Positions 57,412 through 64,000 of a stretch of DNA of 64,000 nt are shown one piece after another; within the stretch, counting starts at the first letter, position 1, and each line of letters starts with the position of its first letter. Origin of the DNA: Streptomyces uncialis (lineage in GTDB: Bacteria > Actinomycetota > Actinomycetes > Streptomycetales > Streptomycetaceae); NCBI RefSeq assembly GCF_036250755.1, contig NZ_CP109583.1, forward strand, positions 1,550,001 through 1,614,000, given 5' to 3'. Position numbers and translations under genes: made by a program. A model generated the notes under the pieces. It had not been told where the DNA came from, did no database searches, and saw only the letters and a program-made list of their open reading frames with translations.

Positions 57412-57747
57412 ATGGGGCGAATTGGCGGCCGGGGCGAGTCCGACGGCGCGGAGACGGCCGGGCTCGCGGAGGTGATCGGGAAGATCCGTGACGAGCTCGA
57501 ACAGGCGCAGCACGAGGGTTCCCGGAGCAGGCTCCGGTTCCTGGTGGAACGCGTCAACGTCGAGTTCGCGGTGCAGGTCCGCCGGGAGGGCAGCGGGCGG
57601 GGCGGGCTGAGCATCGGTGTGGTCACGGCGGAGGCGGGGGCGGCGGCCTCGCACGAGACCACCCACCGGATCGAGATCGAGCTGAAGCCGCATGACCGGG
57701 ATGACCCGGGAGGGCCGGGGATCAGCGTGGGTGGCCCCCGCAGGTAG
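57412..57747 (+). CDS. Trypsin-co-occurring (Trypco2-like) small protein
   Basis: 111 residues: an N-terminal amphipathic helix (LAEVIGKIRDELEQAQ), a strand pair SRLRFLVERVNVEFAVQVRR, then GGLSIGVVTAEAG and THRIEIELKPH, the pattern of trypsin-co-occurring domain 2. AAGGAGGA ribosome site. Divergent from the protease-kinase, 61 bp between starts, so a shared control region. Likely binding partner or target of the protease. Confidence 0.8.
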   Translation: MGRIGGRGESDGAETAGLAEVIGKIRDELEQAQHEGSRSRLRFLVERVNVEFAVQVRREGSGRGGLSIGVVTAEAGAAASHETTHRIEIELKPHDRDDPGGPGISVGGPRR

Positions 57748-58053
57748 TTCCTGGGCGTCCGTTCCTGGGTGCTGCCTCCTGCTGTTGCTTCGCGGCCTGA
57801 CGGACGCCCTCGCCTTTGCGTCGTTGCCCCTGCGGGGCGCCTTCGCTTGCGCCTTCGGGTTCCTGTGCCGGGCGCACTTGTTCCTGTGCGGGTCGCTCGT
57901 CGGGTGCGCGGTTCCTCGCGCCCCTGGGTACTCGGGGCCGGGCGTACTTGCCGCTGTGCCGTCGCGCGGTGGGTTCGCGCAGTTCCCCGCGCCCCTGTCG
58001 GGGGCGCTGCCTGTCCGGTGCTGTCGGTCGGGTGCGGGTCTGCCCTCGTTCTT
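57748..58053. other. Non-coding region carrying interspersed Streptomyces repeats
   Basis: No gene. Contains two diverged copies (57906-57925 and 57976-58007) of the cgcagttccccgcgcccct sequence found between many Streptomyces genes; the second can fold into a gcgcccc / ggggcgc hairpin. Confidence 0.7.
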
Positions 58054-58082
58054 GCGCAGTTCCCCGCGCCCCTTTGGGGCGC
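58054..58082 (+). terminator. Interspersed-repeat hairpin (third copy)
   Basis: gcgcagttcccc followed by gcgcccc ttt ggggcgc: a perfect 7-bp stem with a 3-nt loop. Often serves as a terminator-like element. Confidence 0.6.
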
Positions 58083-58286
58083 ATCCTGTGGGTTCTTCGG
58101 GGCGGGGCCGGTCGGGATTCTCCGTCCTCGCTCCAACGCGCTCGGTACGGACGTCCAGCGGATGTACTGGTGGCGTCGGAGTCTGCGGGCAGAGATTCCC
58201 GCCCACCCCCTCGCGTGCGTCCTGCGAGTGCGCGTGGAGGGTTCTGCCGGTTCGGGGCGCTGGGTGTGTCGGATACGGAGGTTCCG

Positions 58287-58576
58287 GTGGAGCTGGAGCT
58301 CCGTCATGACCGGACCGAGCTGTACACCAGGGCCGTTCAGCCCGTGCTCTGGCTGCTGATCTTCGGTGAGACCTTCTCCCGCGTCCACGCCATCCCGACC
58401 GGAAGGGTGCCCTATCTCGGCTTCCTGGCCCCCGGCGTCATCGCCCAGTCCGCCATGTTCATCGCGATCTGCTCGTCACCCCGACCCCGCGGTCCGCGCT
58501 GGTCACCGGCAAGGCGTTCGCGGCGCTCGCGGGCACCTTCTGCGCCTCCGCCCTGATGGGGCGCCTGGCCCGCTGA
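58287..58576 (+). pseudogene. ABC-2 permease remnant with internal deletion
   Basis: Reads LRHDRTELYTRAVQPVLWLLIFGETF and VPYLGFLAPGVIAQSAMFIAI as in an ABC-2 export permease, then jumps in a different frame into LLVTPTPRSALVTGKAFAAL, which in intact permeases comes after a ~15-residue segment that is missing here, and ends after LMGRLAR. No start codon or partner ATPase. A decayed fragment. Confidence 0.7.
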
Positions 58577-58577
58577 G

Positions 58578-59771
58578 CTACTGGGCGTCGTCCATCGACG
58601 GCATCAGTTCGCCGTCGCGTACCTTCCCGTCGGCCGTGGTGGGAGTGGTCGGGTCCCCGGCGGGCCGCTGCGACGAGGCGCGCCACCACGGGGTCCCCGG
58701 CACGGCCGCACCCGGCTCGAACGGCTCACCGGGCGCGGGCGACGCCACCCGTGCGCCGATACGGGCGGCGGCGCCCAGGGTGTCCTCCCCCGGCTCGGCC
58801 CAGGGGTGCGGGGCGAGGTTGAACGTGGCCCAGTGGATGGGGAGCATCACGCCCGCCGCCGCGTCGCCGCCCTGGAGGTCGCGATGCGCCCGGACACCCT
58901 CCTCGGGGGTCATATGGATGTCGGGCCAGAAGTCGCTGTACGCGCCGATCTGGATCATCGTGGCGTCGAACGGACCGTGCTCGGCGCCGATGTCCAGGAA
59001 GCCGGGGAAGTAGCCCGTGTCACCGCTGTGGAAGACGCGGTGCGTGTCGCCCGCGACGGCCCAGGAGGCCCAGAGGGTGTTCTGCTGATTACGCAGACCG
59101 CGTCCGCAGAAGTGCCGGGCCGGGGTCGCCGTGAGCGTCAGACCGCCGATCCGGGTGGACTCCTGCCAGTCCAGCTCGCGCAGCCGGTCCGACGACACCC
59201 CCCACCGCTCCAGATGCGCGCCGACCCCGAGCGGGACCGCGAACACCGTGTCCGTCCCGGCGAACCGTCTGACCGTCGGCATGTCCAGATGGTCGTAGTG
59301 GTCGTGGGAGATCACGACGACGTCGACCGGCCCGAGGGCGGCCAGCGGGAGGGGGACGGGATGCAGCCGCCTGGGTCCCGCGAAGGCGAACGGGGAACAC
59401 CGCTCGCCCCACACCGGGTCGAACAGCACCCGGTGCCCGTCGATCTCGGCGAGGACGCTGGAATGGCCCATCCAGGTGATCCGCAGGCCGGTCGCGGGGC
59501 GCTCGGCCAGATCGGCGCGGGTCGTGGGGTGGACGGGGACAGGGCCCGCCGGTGCCCGGCTCAGCCGCTGCTCCTTGTCGAAGTACATCCGCGCGAACCT
59601 GGCCTTGGATCCGGCCAGCGGGGGGCGCACGCCCGTCGGGTTCCGGAAGGAGCCGTCCGCGAAGTGCGGCGACCGCTGGATACGGGCCAGCCGCTCCCCT
59701 GTCGGGTCCGCGCCGAAGGCGGCGGGCCGCAGGGCACGGAACCCGGAGCGCAGGGATCGGGGTGAGGTCAC
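58578..59771 (-). CDS. MBL-fold metallohydrolase
   Basis: 397 residues, metallo-beta-lactamase fold: WMGHSSVLAEIDG, the metal motif VVISHDHYDHLDMPT (HxHxDH), TPARHFCGRG, FHSGDTGYFPGF (Asp ligand) and LPIHWATFN. Resembles the NAPE-PLD / UlaG-like lipid hydrolase group. GTG at 59771 with TGGAGG; an upstream ATG at 59906 is unlikely. Divergent from the AhpD-like gene. Confidence 0.88.
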   Translation of the reverse strand: MTSPRSLRSGFRALRPAAFGADPTGERLARIQRSPHFADGSFRNPTGVRPPLAGSKARFARMYFDKEQRLSRAPAGPVPVHPTTRADLAERPATGLRITWMGHSSVLAEIDGHRVLFDPVWGERCSPFAFAGPRRLHPVPLPLAALGPVDVVVISHDHYDHLDMPTVRRFAGTDTVFAVPLGVGAHLERWGVSSDRLRELDWQESTRIGGLTLTATPARHFCGRGLRNQQNTLWASWAVAGDTHRVFHSGDTGYFPGFLDIGAEHGPFDATMIQIGAYSDFWPDIHMTPEEGVRAHRDLQGGDAAAGVMLPIHWATFNLAPHPWAEPGEDTLGAAARIGARVASPAPGEPFEPGAAVPGTPWWRASSQRPAGDPTTPTTADGKVRDGELMPSMDDAQ

Positions 59772-59974
59772 GGGTGCCTCCAGGTGCGGACGGTTCGGCA
59801 CTCCCATTATGAGCGGCACCGGTGACATCGCTGGTCCAGGCCGGTAGCAGGGGCCCCTGAGGCCCCTCGCGGCCCGGCTCCGGGGCCGCCCGGTCCGGCA
59901 TGTCACATCCGTCGAACCCCGTCCGTCGTACTGATGACACAGACCGCACCGCGTACGCCCGGAAGGTGATCCGC

Positions 59975-60601
59975 ATGGCCCGCATCTCGATGAATCCGCC
60001 CCGTACCCTCCTCAACCGCGCCGTCGAGTGGTACTCGAAACGGACGTACGGGAAGGTTCTGGACCCCGCGAAGGTGCTCGGTCACCATCCACGGGTACTC
60101 CGTTCCGATCTGCGCTTCGAGCAGTCCGTCGCCAAGTGGGACAAGCTCGACCCGGGGCTGAAGGCACTCGCCGAGATGGGGTCGGCGGTGGCGATCGGCT
60201 GCTCGTGGTGCGTGGACTTCGGCTACTGGGAGAGCACCCGCAAGGGCATCGCGCCGCAGAAGCTGCGTGACGTGCCGTCCTGGCGCGACAGCGGTCTGTA
60301 CACACCGCTGGAGCGGGACGTCCTGGAGTACGCCGAGGCGATGACCGCGACCCCGCCGACCGTCGAGGACGGGCTGGTGGAGCGGCTGGTGACCCGGCTG
60401 GGCGAGGCCGCCTTCGTCGAGCTCACCGCCATGGTCGCGGTGGAGAACCTGCGCTCGCGCATGAACGCGGCACTGGGGCTGACCAGCCAGGGGTTCAAGG
60501 ACTCGTGCGAGGTCCCCGCGGCGGTCGGGCGGCCCGTGGGGACATCGGCGGCCGGTACCCCGGAGGCCGGTGGCCCGGGGAGCACGGGCGGACGGGGCTG
60601 A
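59975..60601 (+). CDS. Carboxymuconolactone decarboxylase / AhpD-family protein
   Basis: 208 residues with the CxxC motif CSWCVDFGYWESTRKG after a helix EMGSAVAIG, a typical peroxidase-like core. ATG at 59975 with AAGG upstream; the start at 59900 lacks a ribosome site. A hairpin follows. Role in redox stress inferred. Confidence 0.82.
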   Translation: MARISMNPPRTLLNRAVEWYSKRTYGKVLDPAKVLGHHPRVLRSDLRFEQSVAKWDKLDPGLKALAEMGSAVAIGCSWCVDFGYWESTRKGIAPQKLRDVPSWRDSGLYTPLERDVLEYAEAMTATPPTVEDGLVERLVTRLGEAAFVELTAMVAVENLRSRMNAALGLTSQGFKDSCEVPAAVGRPVGTSAAGTPEAGGPGSTGGRG

Positions 60602-60616
60602 GGGAGCCTTCCGGGC

Positions 60617-60657
60617 GGACCCCGGCCCGGTCCGGGCGTCGCGCCGGGCCGGGGTCC
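60617..60657 (+). terminator. Terminator hairpin after the AhpD-like gene
   Basis: Perfect 14-bp stem ggaccccggcccgg / ccgggccggggtcc with a 13-nt loop, 16 bases after the stop; a smaller hairpin follows at 60656-60678. Confidence 0.7.
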
Positions 60658-60920
60658 GCGGCTTCGGCCGAGCCGCGGTCCGCCGCGGGCCCGGGGCCGA
60701 CCGGCACCGGGGTCCGGTGGGGCCCTGGGGGCGGCGGGGGCCGGTGTGCCGGGGCGGGCGGGTCCCGGGCACCGCGACCGGGCGGGCCGGGCAGGCGGTA
60801 CGGCGGCCGTCCGGCCTGCCCGGTCCCGCCGGGGCGGCGCCGCGCCGTACGATGCCAGCGCCGTCCGGCGGCACACGGCGTCGGCCGTGCGCAGACGCCG
60901 CGACGGCCGCCCCGGAGGCG

Positions 60921-60985
60921 GTCACAAGGCGTGACGGGAGCCGCGAGCAGCCGCGTTGACACATCCCTGACGCGGTCCCGATACT
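60921..60985 (+). promoter_or_regulatory. Sigma-70-type promoter and possible operator of the dehydrogenase gene
   Basis: TTGACA (60956-60961) and GATACT (60980-60985) are 18 bases apart, the best promoter match in the window. A small inverted repeat GTCAC-AAGGC-GTGAC lies 20 bases upstream (60921-60935). Predicted leader to the ATG is about 75 nt. Confidence 0.7.
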
Positions 60986-61066
60986 GACCGGCGATTCAGT
61001 TGCAGGCCGGTCGGCTCGCCCCATCCCTCCTTCGGGCCTCTGATCGCCGTCGCCCCAGGAGTACGC

Positions 61067-62275
61067 ATGCTCAACGCCCTCGCCCCGGACAAGCTCCCGA
61101 CCGCGCCCCTGATATCCCTGACCTGGACCGACCATGTCACCGGCAGCCGCGGCCACCTCGTCGTGGACCGGCTGGTGCGCGGCGTGGCGAGCGGCGGGGT
61201 GCGGATGCGGGAGGGCTGCACGCTGGAGGAGGTCGCCGGGCTGGCGCGCGGGATGACGATGAAGGAGGCCCTGCACTACGACCCCAAGGCGCGGTACGTC
61301 CCGCTGGGCGGCGCCAAGGGCGGGATCGACTGCGACCCCCGGCATCCGGACGCGTACGGCGTGCTCGTGCGGTACCTGCGCGCGATGCGCCCCTACCTCG
61401 AGAGCTGCTGGGCGACCGGCGAGGACCTGGGCCTGACCCAGGACACCGTCGAGCGGGCCGCGGCCGAGGCGGGGCTCACCTCGACGGTGCAGGCCGTGTA
61501 CCCGCTGCTGGACGACGAGGAGGCGGCCCGCGCGCGGCTCACCGACGCGTTCGCCTGCGAGGTGGACGGCATCGGCCTGGACGAGCTGGCCGGGGGCTGC
61601 GGGGTGGCCGAGGCGGTCCTGTCCGCGCTGGACGACGCGCGGATGCCGTACGAGGGCACCCGGGTCGCCCTCCAGGGGCTCGGGACCATGGGCGGGGCGA
61701 CGGCCCGGTTCCTGTCCCAGGCGGGCCTCACGGTCGTCGCGGTGGCGGATGTGCGGGGCACCATCGTCAATCCGGCCGGTCTCGACGTCGAGGCGCTGCT
61801 CGGGGCCCGCGACAGCTTCGGGACCGTCGACCGCGCGGTGCTGCGCGAGGGCGACCGGGAGATGCCGGGCGACGCGTGGCTCGCCGTGGACACCGATGTC
61901 CTCGTCCCCGCCGCGCTCTCGTACGTCATCGACTGCACCAACCAGCACCGGGTGACGGCACGGTGGATCGTGGAGGCCGCCAACATGCCCGTCCTCCCGG
62001 CGGCGGAGTCCCTGCTGACGACGCGCGGGATCGCCGTGATGCCCGATGTCGTCGTCAACTCCGCGACGAACGCCTGGTGGTGGTGGACGCTCTTCGGCGA
62101 CATCGGGGCGGACCCCGACGAGGCGTTCGCGCACATCCGCGGCTCCATGCGGGATCTGATCGCCCGGGTGCTGGCCCGTGCGGAGGCGGACGGCACCGCG
62201 CCCCGTGCCGCCGCCCACGCGCTGGTCGCGGATCTCGTCCCGGAGATCACGGAACGCTTCGGCACCTACCGCTGA
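61067..62275 (+). CDS. Glu/Leu/Phe/Val dehydrogenase family enzyme
   Basis: 402 residues. LVRGVASGGVRMREGCTLEEV, GMTMKEALHYDPKARYVPLGGAKGGIDCDP (catalytic Lys), a GEDLG Asp and ALQGLGTMGGATARFL Rossmann turn mark the family. Interconverts an amino acid and a 2-oxo acid with NAD(P). Distinct from the valine-dehydrogenase-like gene at 24 kb. Own promoter upstream; a TetR gene follows on the same strand. Confidence 0.9.
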   Translation: MLNALAPDKLPTAPLISLTWTDHVTGSRGHLVVDRLVRGVASGGVRMREGCTLEEVAGLARGMTMKEALHYDPKARYVPLGGAKGGIDCDPRHPDAYGVLVRYLRAMRPYLESCWATGEDLGLTQDTVERAAAEAGLTSTVQAVYPLLDDEEAARARLTDAFACEVDGIGLDELAGGCGVAEAVLSALDDARMPYEGTRVALQGLGTMGGATARFLSQAGLTVVAVADVRGTIVNPAGLDVEALLGARDSFGTVDRAVLREGDREMPGDAWLAVDTDVLVPAALSYVIDCTNQHRVTARWIVEAANMPVLPAAESLLTTRGIAVMPDVVVNSATNAWWWWTLFGDIGADPDEAFAHIRGSMRDLIARVLARAEADGTAPRAAAHALVADLVPEITERFGTYR

Positions 62276-62388
62276 CGCCCCGCCGGGGGCGTACCGGGTG
62301 TGTCCGGGCCTTCCGGCGGCGCGGCGGAGTGTCCCGGCTGTCGTCGTGCGCCGACCGGGCAGCACGGGGCAGCCCTTAGGGTGACGGG

Positions 62389-63051
62389 ATGGCCAGGGTG
62401 CGATTGAACGTCAGTGAGCGGCGCGAGGAGTTGTTGCGTGCCGCGATCCAGCAGATCGAGGTACGCGGCGCGGCCTCCGTGCGGATCGCCGATGTCGCCG
62501 CGGCGCTCGGGGTGAGCAACGCGCTGGTGCTGTACCACTTCGCCTCCAAGGAGAAGCTGGTCGCCGCGGCGTTCGCCCACGCGGCGGAGGCCGATCTGGC
62601 CCGGCTGCGGGCGGTACTGGGCCGCCGCACGACCGCGCTGCGCCGGTTGCGCGCGGCCGTCCGCTGGTACGCCCCCACCGGTCAGGCGAAGGGGTGGCGG
62701 CTGTGGATCGAGGGGTGGGCCGTCTCCCTGCGGGAGCCCGCGCTGCGGTCGGTGACCCGGGATCTCGACCAGCGGTGGAAGTCCGCGATCGCCGAGGTGA
62801 TCGCGGAGGGTGTGGACGCCGGGGAGTTCAGCTGCCCGGACCCCGCCGCGACGGCCCTGAGGCTGACCGCGCTGCTGGACGGGCTGGCCGTCCAGGCCAC
62901 GGTCTACACGGGTAGCGTCTCCCGGGCCCGGCTCCAGGCGTGGGTCGACACCGCGCTGGCCCGTGAACTCGGCTTCTCCCCGGAGGCGTTCACCGCGGCC
63001 GTGGCGCAGCCCTCCGCCCGCCCGCCGGCCGGTACCCCGCCCCGGCCCTGA
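62389..63051 (+). CDS. TetR-family regulator (BetI-like)
   Basis: 220 residues. HTH: LLRAAIQQIEVRGAASVRIADVAAALGVSNALVLYHFASKEKLV, then a helical ligand domain with AVRWYAPTGQAKGWRLWIEGWA typical of the BetI-like subgroup. 113 bp after the dehydrogenase, possibly its regulator. Confidence 0.88.
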   Translation: MARVRLNVSERREELLRAAIQQIEVRGAASVRIADVAAALGVSNALVLYHFASKEKLVAAAFAHAAEADLARLRAVLGRRTTALRRLRAAVRWYAPTGQAKGWRLWIEGWAVSLREPALRSVTRDLDQRWKSAIAEVIAEGVDAGEFSCPDPAATALRLTALLDGLAVQATVYTGSVSRARLQAWVDTALARELGFSPEAFTAAVAQPSARPPAGTPPRP

Positions 63052-63127
63052 CGGGGCTCCGGGCGGGGCGGTGAGCCCACCTGGCCGGGCGGTGAGCCCG
63101 TCCGGCAGGGCGGGACCGGGCGGTCGG

Positions 63128-64000
63128 TCAGGTCTGGCGCAGCGGGGTGTAGGTCTCGGCGCTGAGGCCGAAGGTCCAGGCGACGCCCTCGCGGGCCGTG
63201 GCCGTGGCCGGGGGGACCCGCAGCCAGTAGGTGCGGCTGGTGCCGTCCGGCTCCGGGGTGGAGTTGACGACCTCGACCATGACCACGTTCTCGTCGCCGG
63301 GCATCGGTATCGACCAGAGGACGCCCGTCTCGTCCCGGTGCAGGGGGACGGCGCCCGACTCCGCGAGATACCGGTCGTACCCGTAGTGCTCCAGCATCAC
63401 CCGCCGGAGTTCGGCGTTCTCCTCCAGCCGGATGCGGTCGGGGGTGAGCCCGGCCAGTTCCTCCAGGAACTCGCCGGGGACCGGCATACCGCGCCAGGAG
63501 TACAGGGCGAAGCCGTCGGGGTAAGCGAGCGCGGGTCCGTCCGCGCGGTCGAGGCGGCCCGCCTCGTCCCGGTGCAGGGCGCTGGGACGTTCACAGACGA
63601 CGGCGACGTTCTCGTACGGCCACCACCAGCCCGCAGAGCGGGCGACCGCCGCGATCCCGTCCAGGGGACCGTCGTCGGGGTGGTCGAAGGCGCAGAGCCA
63701 GGCGGCGTCCTGCTGGCCCAGGACGGCGTCCAGCAGGAGAAGGCGGACCTCGCTCTCCTCGCGCCCGCGCCGCCGGGCCTCCTCCGCCGGGTCGCCGCCG
63801 GTGCCCTGGCCACCTGTGGCCGTGTCCGTGCCCGGGTCCGTGCCTGCACCGGTCGGCGCGGCGGCGGGTGCGGCCGCCGCCACCGCGTCCTCCACGAGTC
63901 CTTCCCGCAGCCGCTGGGTGAGAGCCTGCGCCGATTCCCAGAGCCCCGCGCCGGTCGTCCCCCAGTGACCGGACCAGCCGACCGGTCCGAGCCGGTCGTG
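63128..64000 (-). CDS. DUF6745-like protein (5' end outside window)
   Basis: Open to the right edge; the 290 residues seen continue GWSGHWGTTGAGLWESAQALT into the GTG at 63895, so that GTG is internal. Contains an Ala/Gly/Thr-rich linker, LLLDAVLGQQDAAWLCAFDHP, a SAGWWWPYENVAVVCERPSALHRDE motif, YSWRGMPVP and LSAETYTPLRQT at the end. Resembles large actinobacterial DUF6745 proteins; function unknown. Confidence 0.7.
   Translation of the reverse strand, partial: HDRLGPVGWSGHWGTTGAGLWESAQALTQRLREGLVEDAVAAAAPAAAPTGAGTDPGTDTATGGQGTGGDPAEEARRRGREESEVRLLLLDAVLGQQDAAWLCAFDHPDDGPLDGIAAVARSAGWWWPYENVAVVCERPSALHRDEAGRLDRADGPALAYPDGFALYSWRGMPVPGEFLEELAGLTPDRIRLEENAELRRVMLEHYGYDRYLAESGAVPLHRDETGVLWSIPMPGDENVVMVEVVNSTPEPDGTSRTYWLRVPPATATAREGVAWTFGLSAETYTPLRQT

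Noticed and set aside
57351..58388. N-terminal extension of the protease-kinase to 58388
   Set aside because: The extra 346 residues are basic, Pro/Arg-rich noise crossing the divergent Trypco2-like gene and interspersed repeats; the trypsin domain starts near 57350.

Overview
The window is GC-rich chromosomal DNA of an actinomycete, almost certainly Streptomyces or a close relative. Support: strong GC bias at third codon positions, frequent GTG/TTG starts, a conservon signalling operon (cvnA-D), a ParE/ParY-type topoisomerase B subunit, DrrAB-like and PadR/DUF1048 modules, and copies of the interspersed 'cgcagttccccgcgcccc' sequence that is common between Streptomyces genes. The one RNA gene is a tRNA-Pro(GGG).

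Layout. 1-5.3 kb: 5'-truncated zinc alcohol dehydrogenase, cyclophilin, an exporter, an AhpD-like protein, and a His-rich probable copper-responsive protein whose promoter spacer holds a CsoR-type palindrome. 5.4-9.1 kb: a coupled TetR / winged-helix pair, a heptamer tandem repeat, and a PPDK-like protein lacking its PEP/pyruvate barrel. 9.3-12.1 kb: membrane proteins and a coupled AraC-SDR-membrane protein operon. 12.2-18.1 kb: gyrB-like and parE-like genes in tandem with no A subunits, divergent from an aminoglycoside-phosphotransferase-family kinase; this looks like a topoisomerase-inhibitor self-resistance locus. 18.2-21.7 kb: a deletion scar joining two gene remnants, a secreted protein, an EF-hand protein and a frameshifted DUF1877 gene. 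21.8-26.8 kb: a class III CoA-transferase-like protein, then a valine/phenylalanine-dehydrogenase-like gene paired with a benzoylformate-decarboxylase-like enzyme. 27-33.4 kb: an HTH/TPR regulator, PadR-DUF1048-DUF1048 followed by a DrrAB-type ABC exporter, and an MFS exporter. 33.9-41.1 kb: cytochrome P450, tRNA-Pro, split transketolase, MFS, MmcQ/YjbR, and a coupled XRE-cupin/GNAT pair with a leaderless palindromic promoter. 41.4-44.9 kb: LysR and the threonine-degradation pair tdh-kbl, separated by a 19-bp repeat present nine times.

45.2-57.7 kb is the most interesting part. A conservon (cvnA-B-C-D plus a GAF protein) lies directly downstream of a tightly overlapping three-gene operon: a 1372-residue protein with an N-terminal trypsin-like domain, a PknG-like kinase domain and a TPR-like tail; a membrane sensor; and a solute-binding lipoprotein. 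The last three resemble the actinobacterial glnX-glnH-pknG nutrient-sensing arrangement, but with a protease in place of PknG's rubredoxin. A small protein resembling a trypsin-co-occurring (Trypco2-like) domain is transcribed divergently 61 bp away. Together they suggest an envelope-to-cytoplasm signalling module coupling ligand binding, phosphorylation, proteolysis and a small-GTPase switch.

58-64 kb holds interspersed repeats, an ABC-permease remnant, an MBL-fold hydrolase, an AhpD-like protein, a Glu/Leu-dehydrogenase-like gene with a clear sigma-70-type promoter, a TetR regulator and a DUF6745-like gene that runs off the right edge. Two genes (cvnA and the DUF1877 gene) each lack one base in a G/C homopolymer, so sequencing error has to be weighed against real mutation. 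Family assignments rest on motif recognition by eye; no database search was run.
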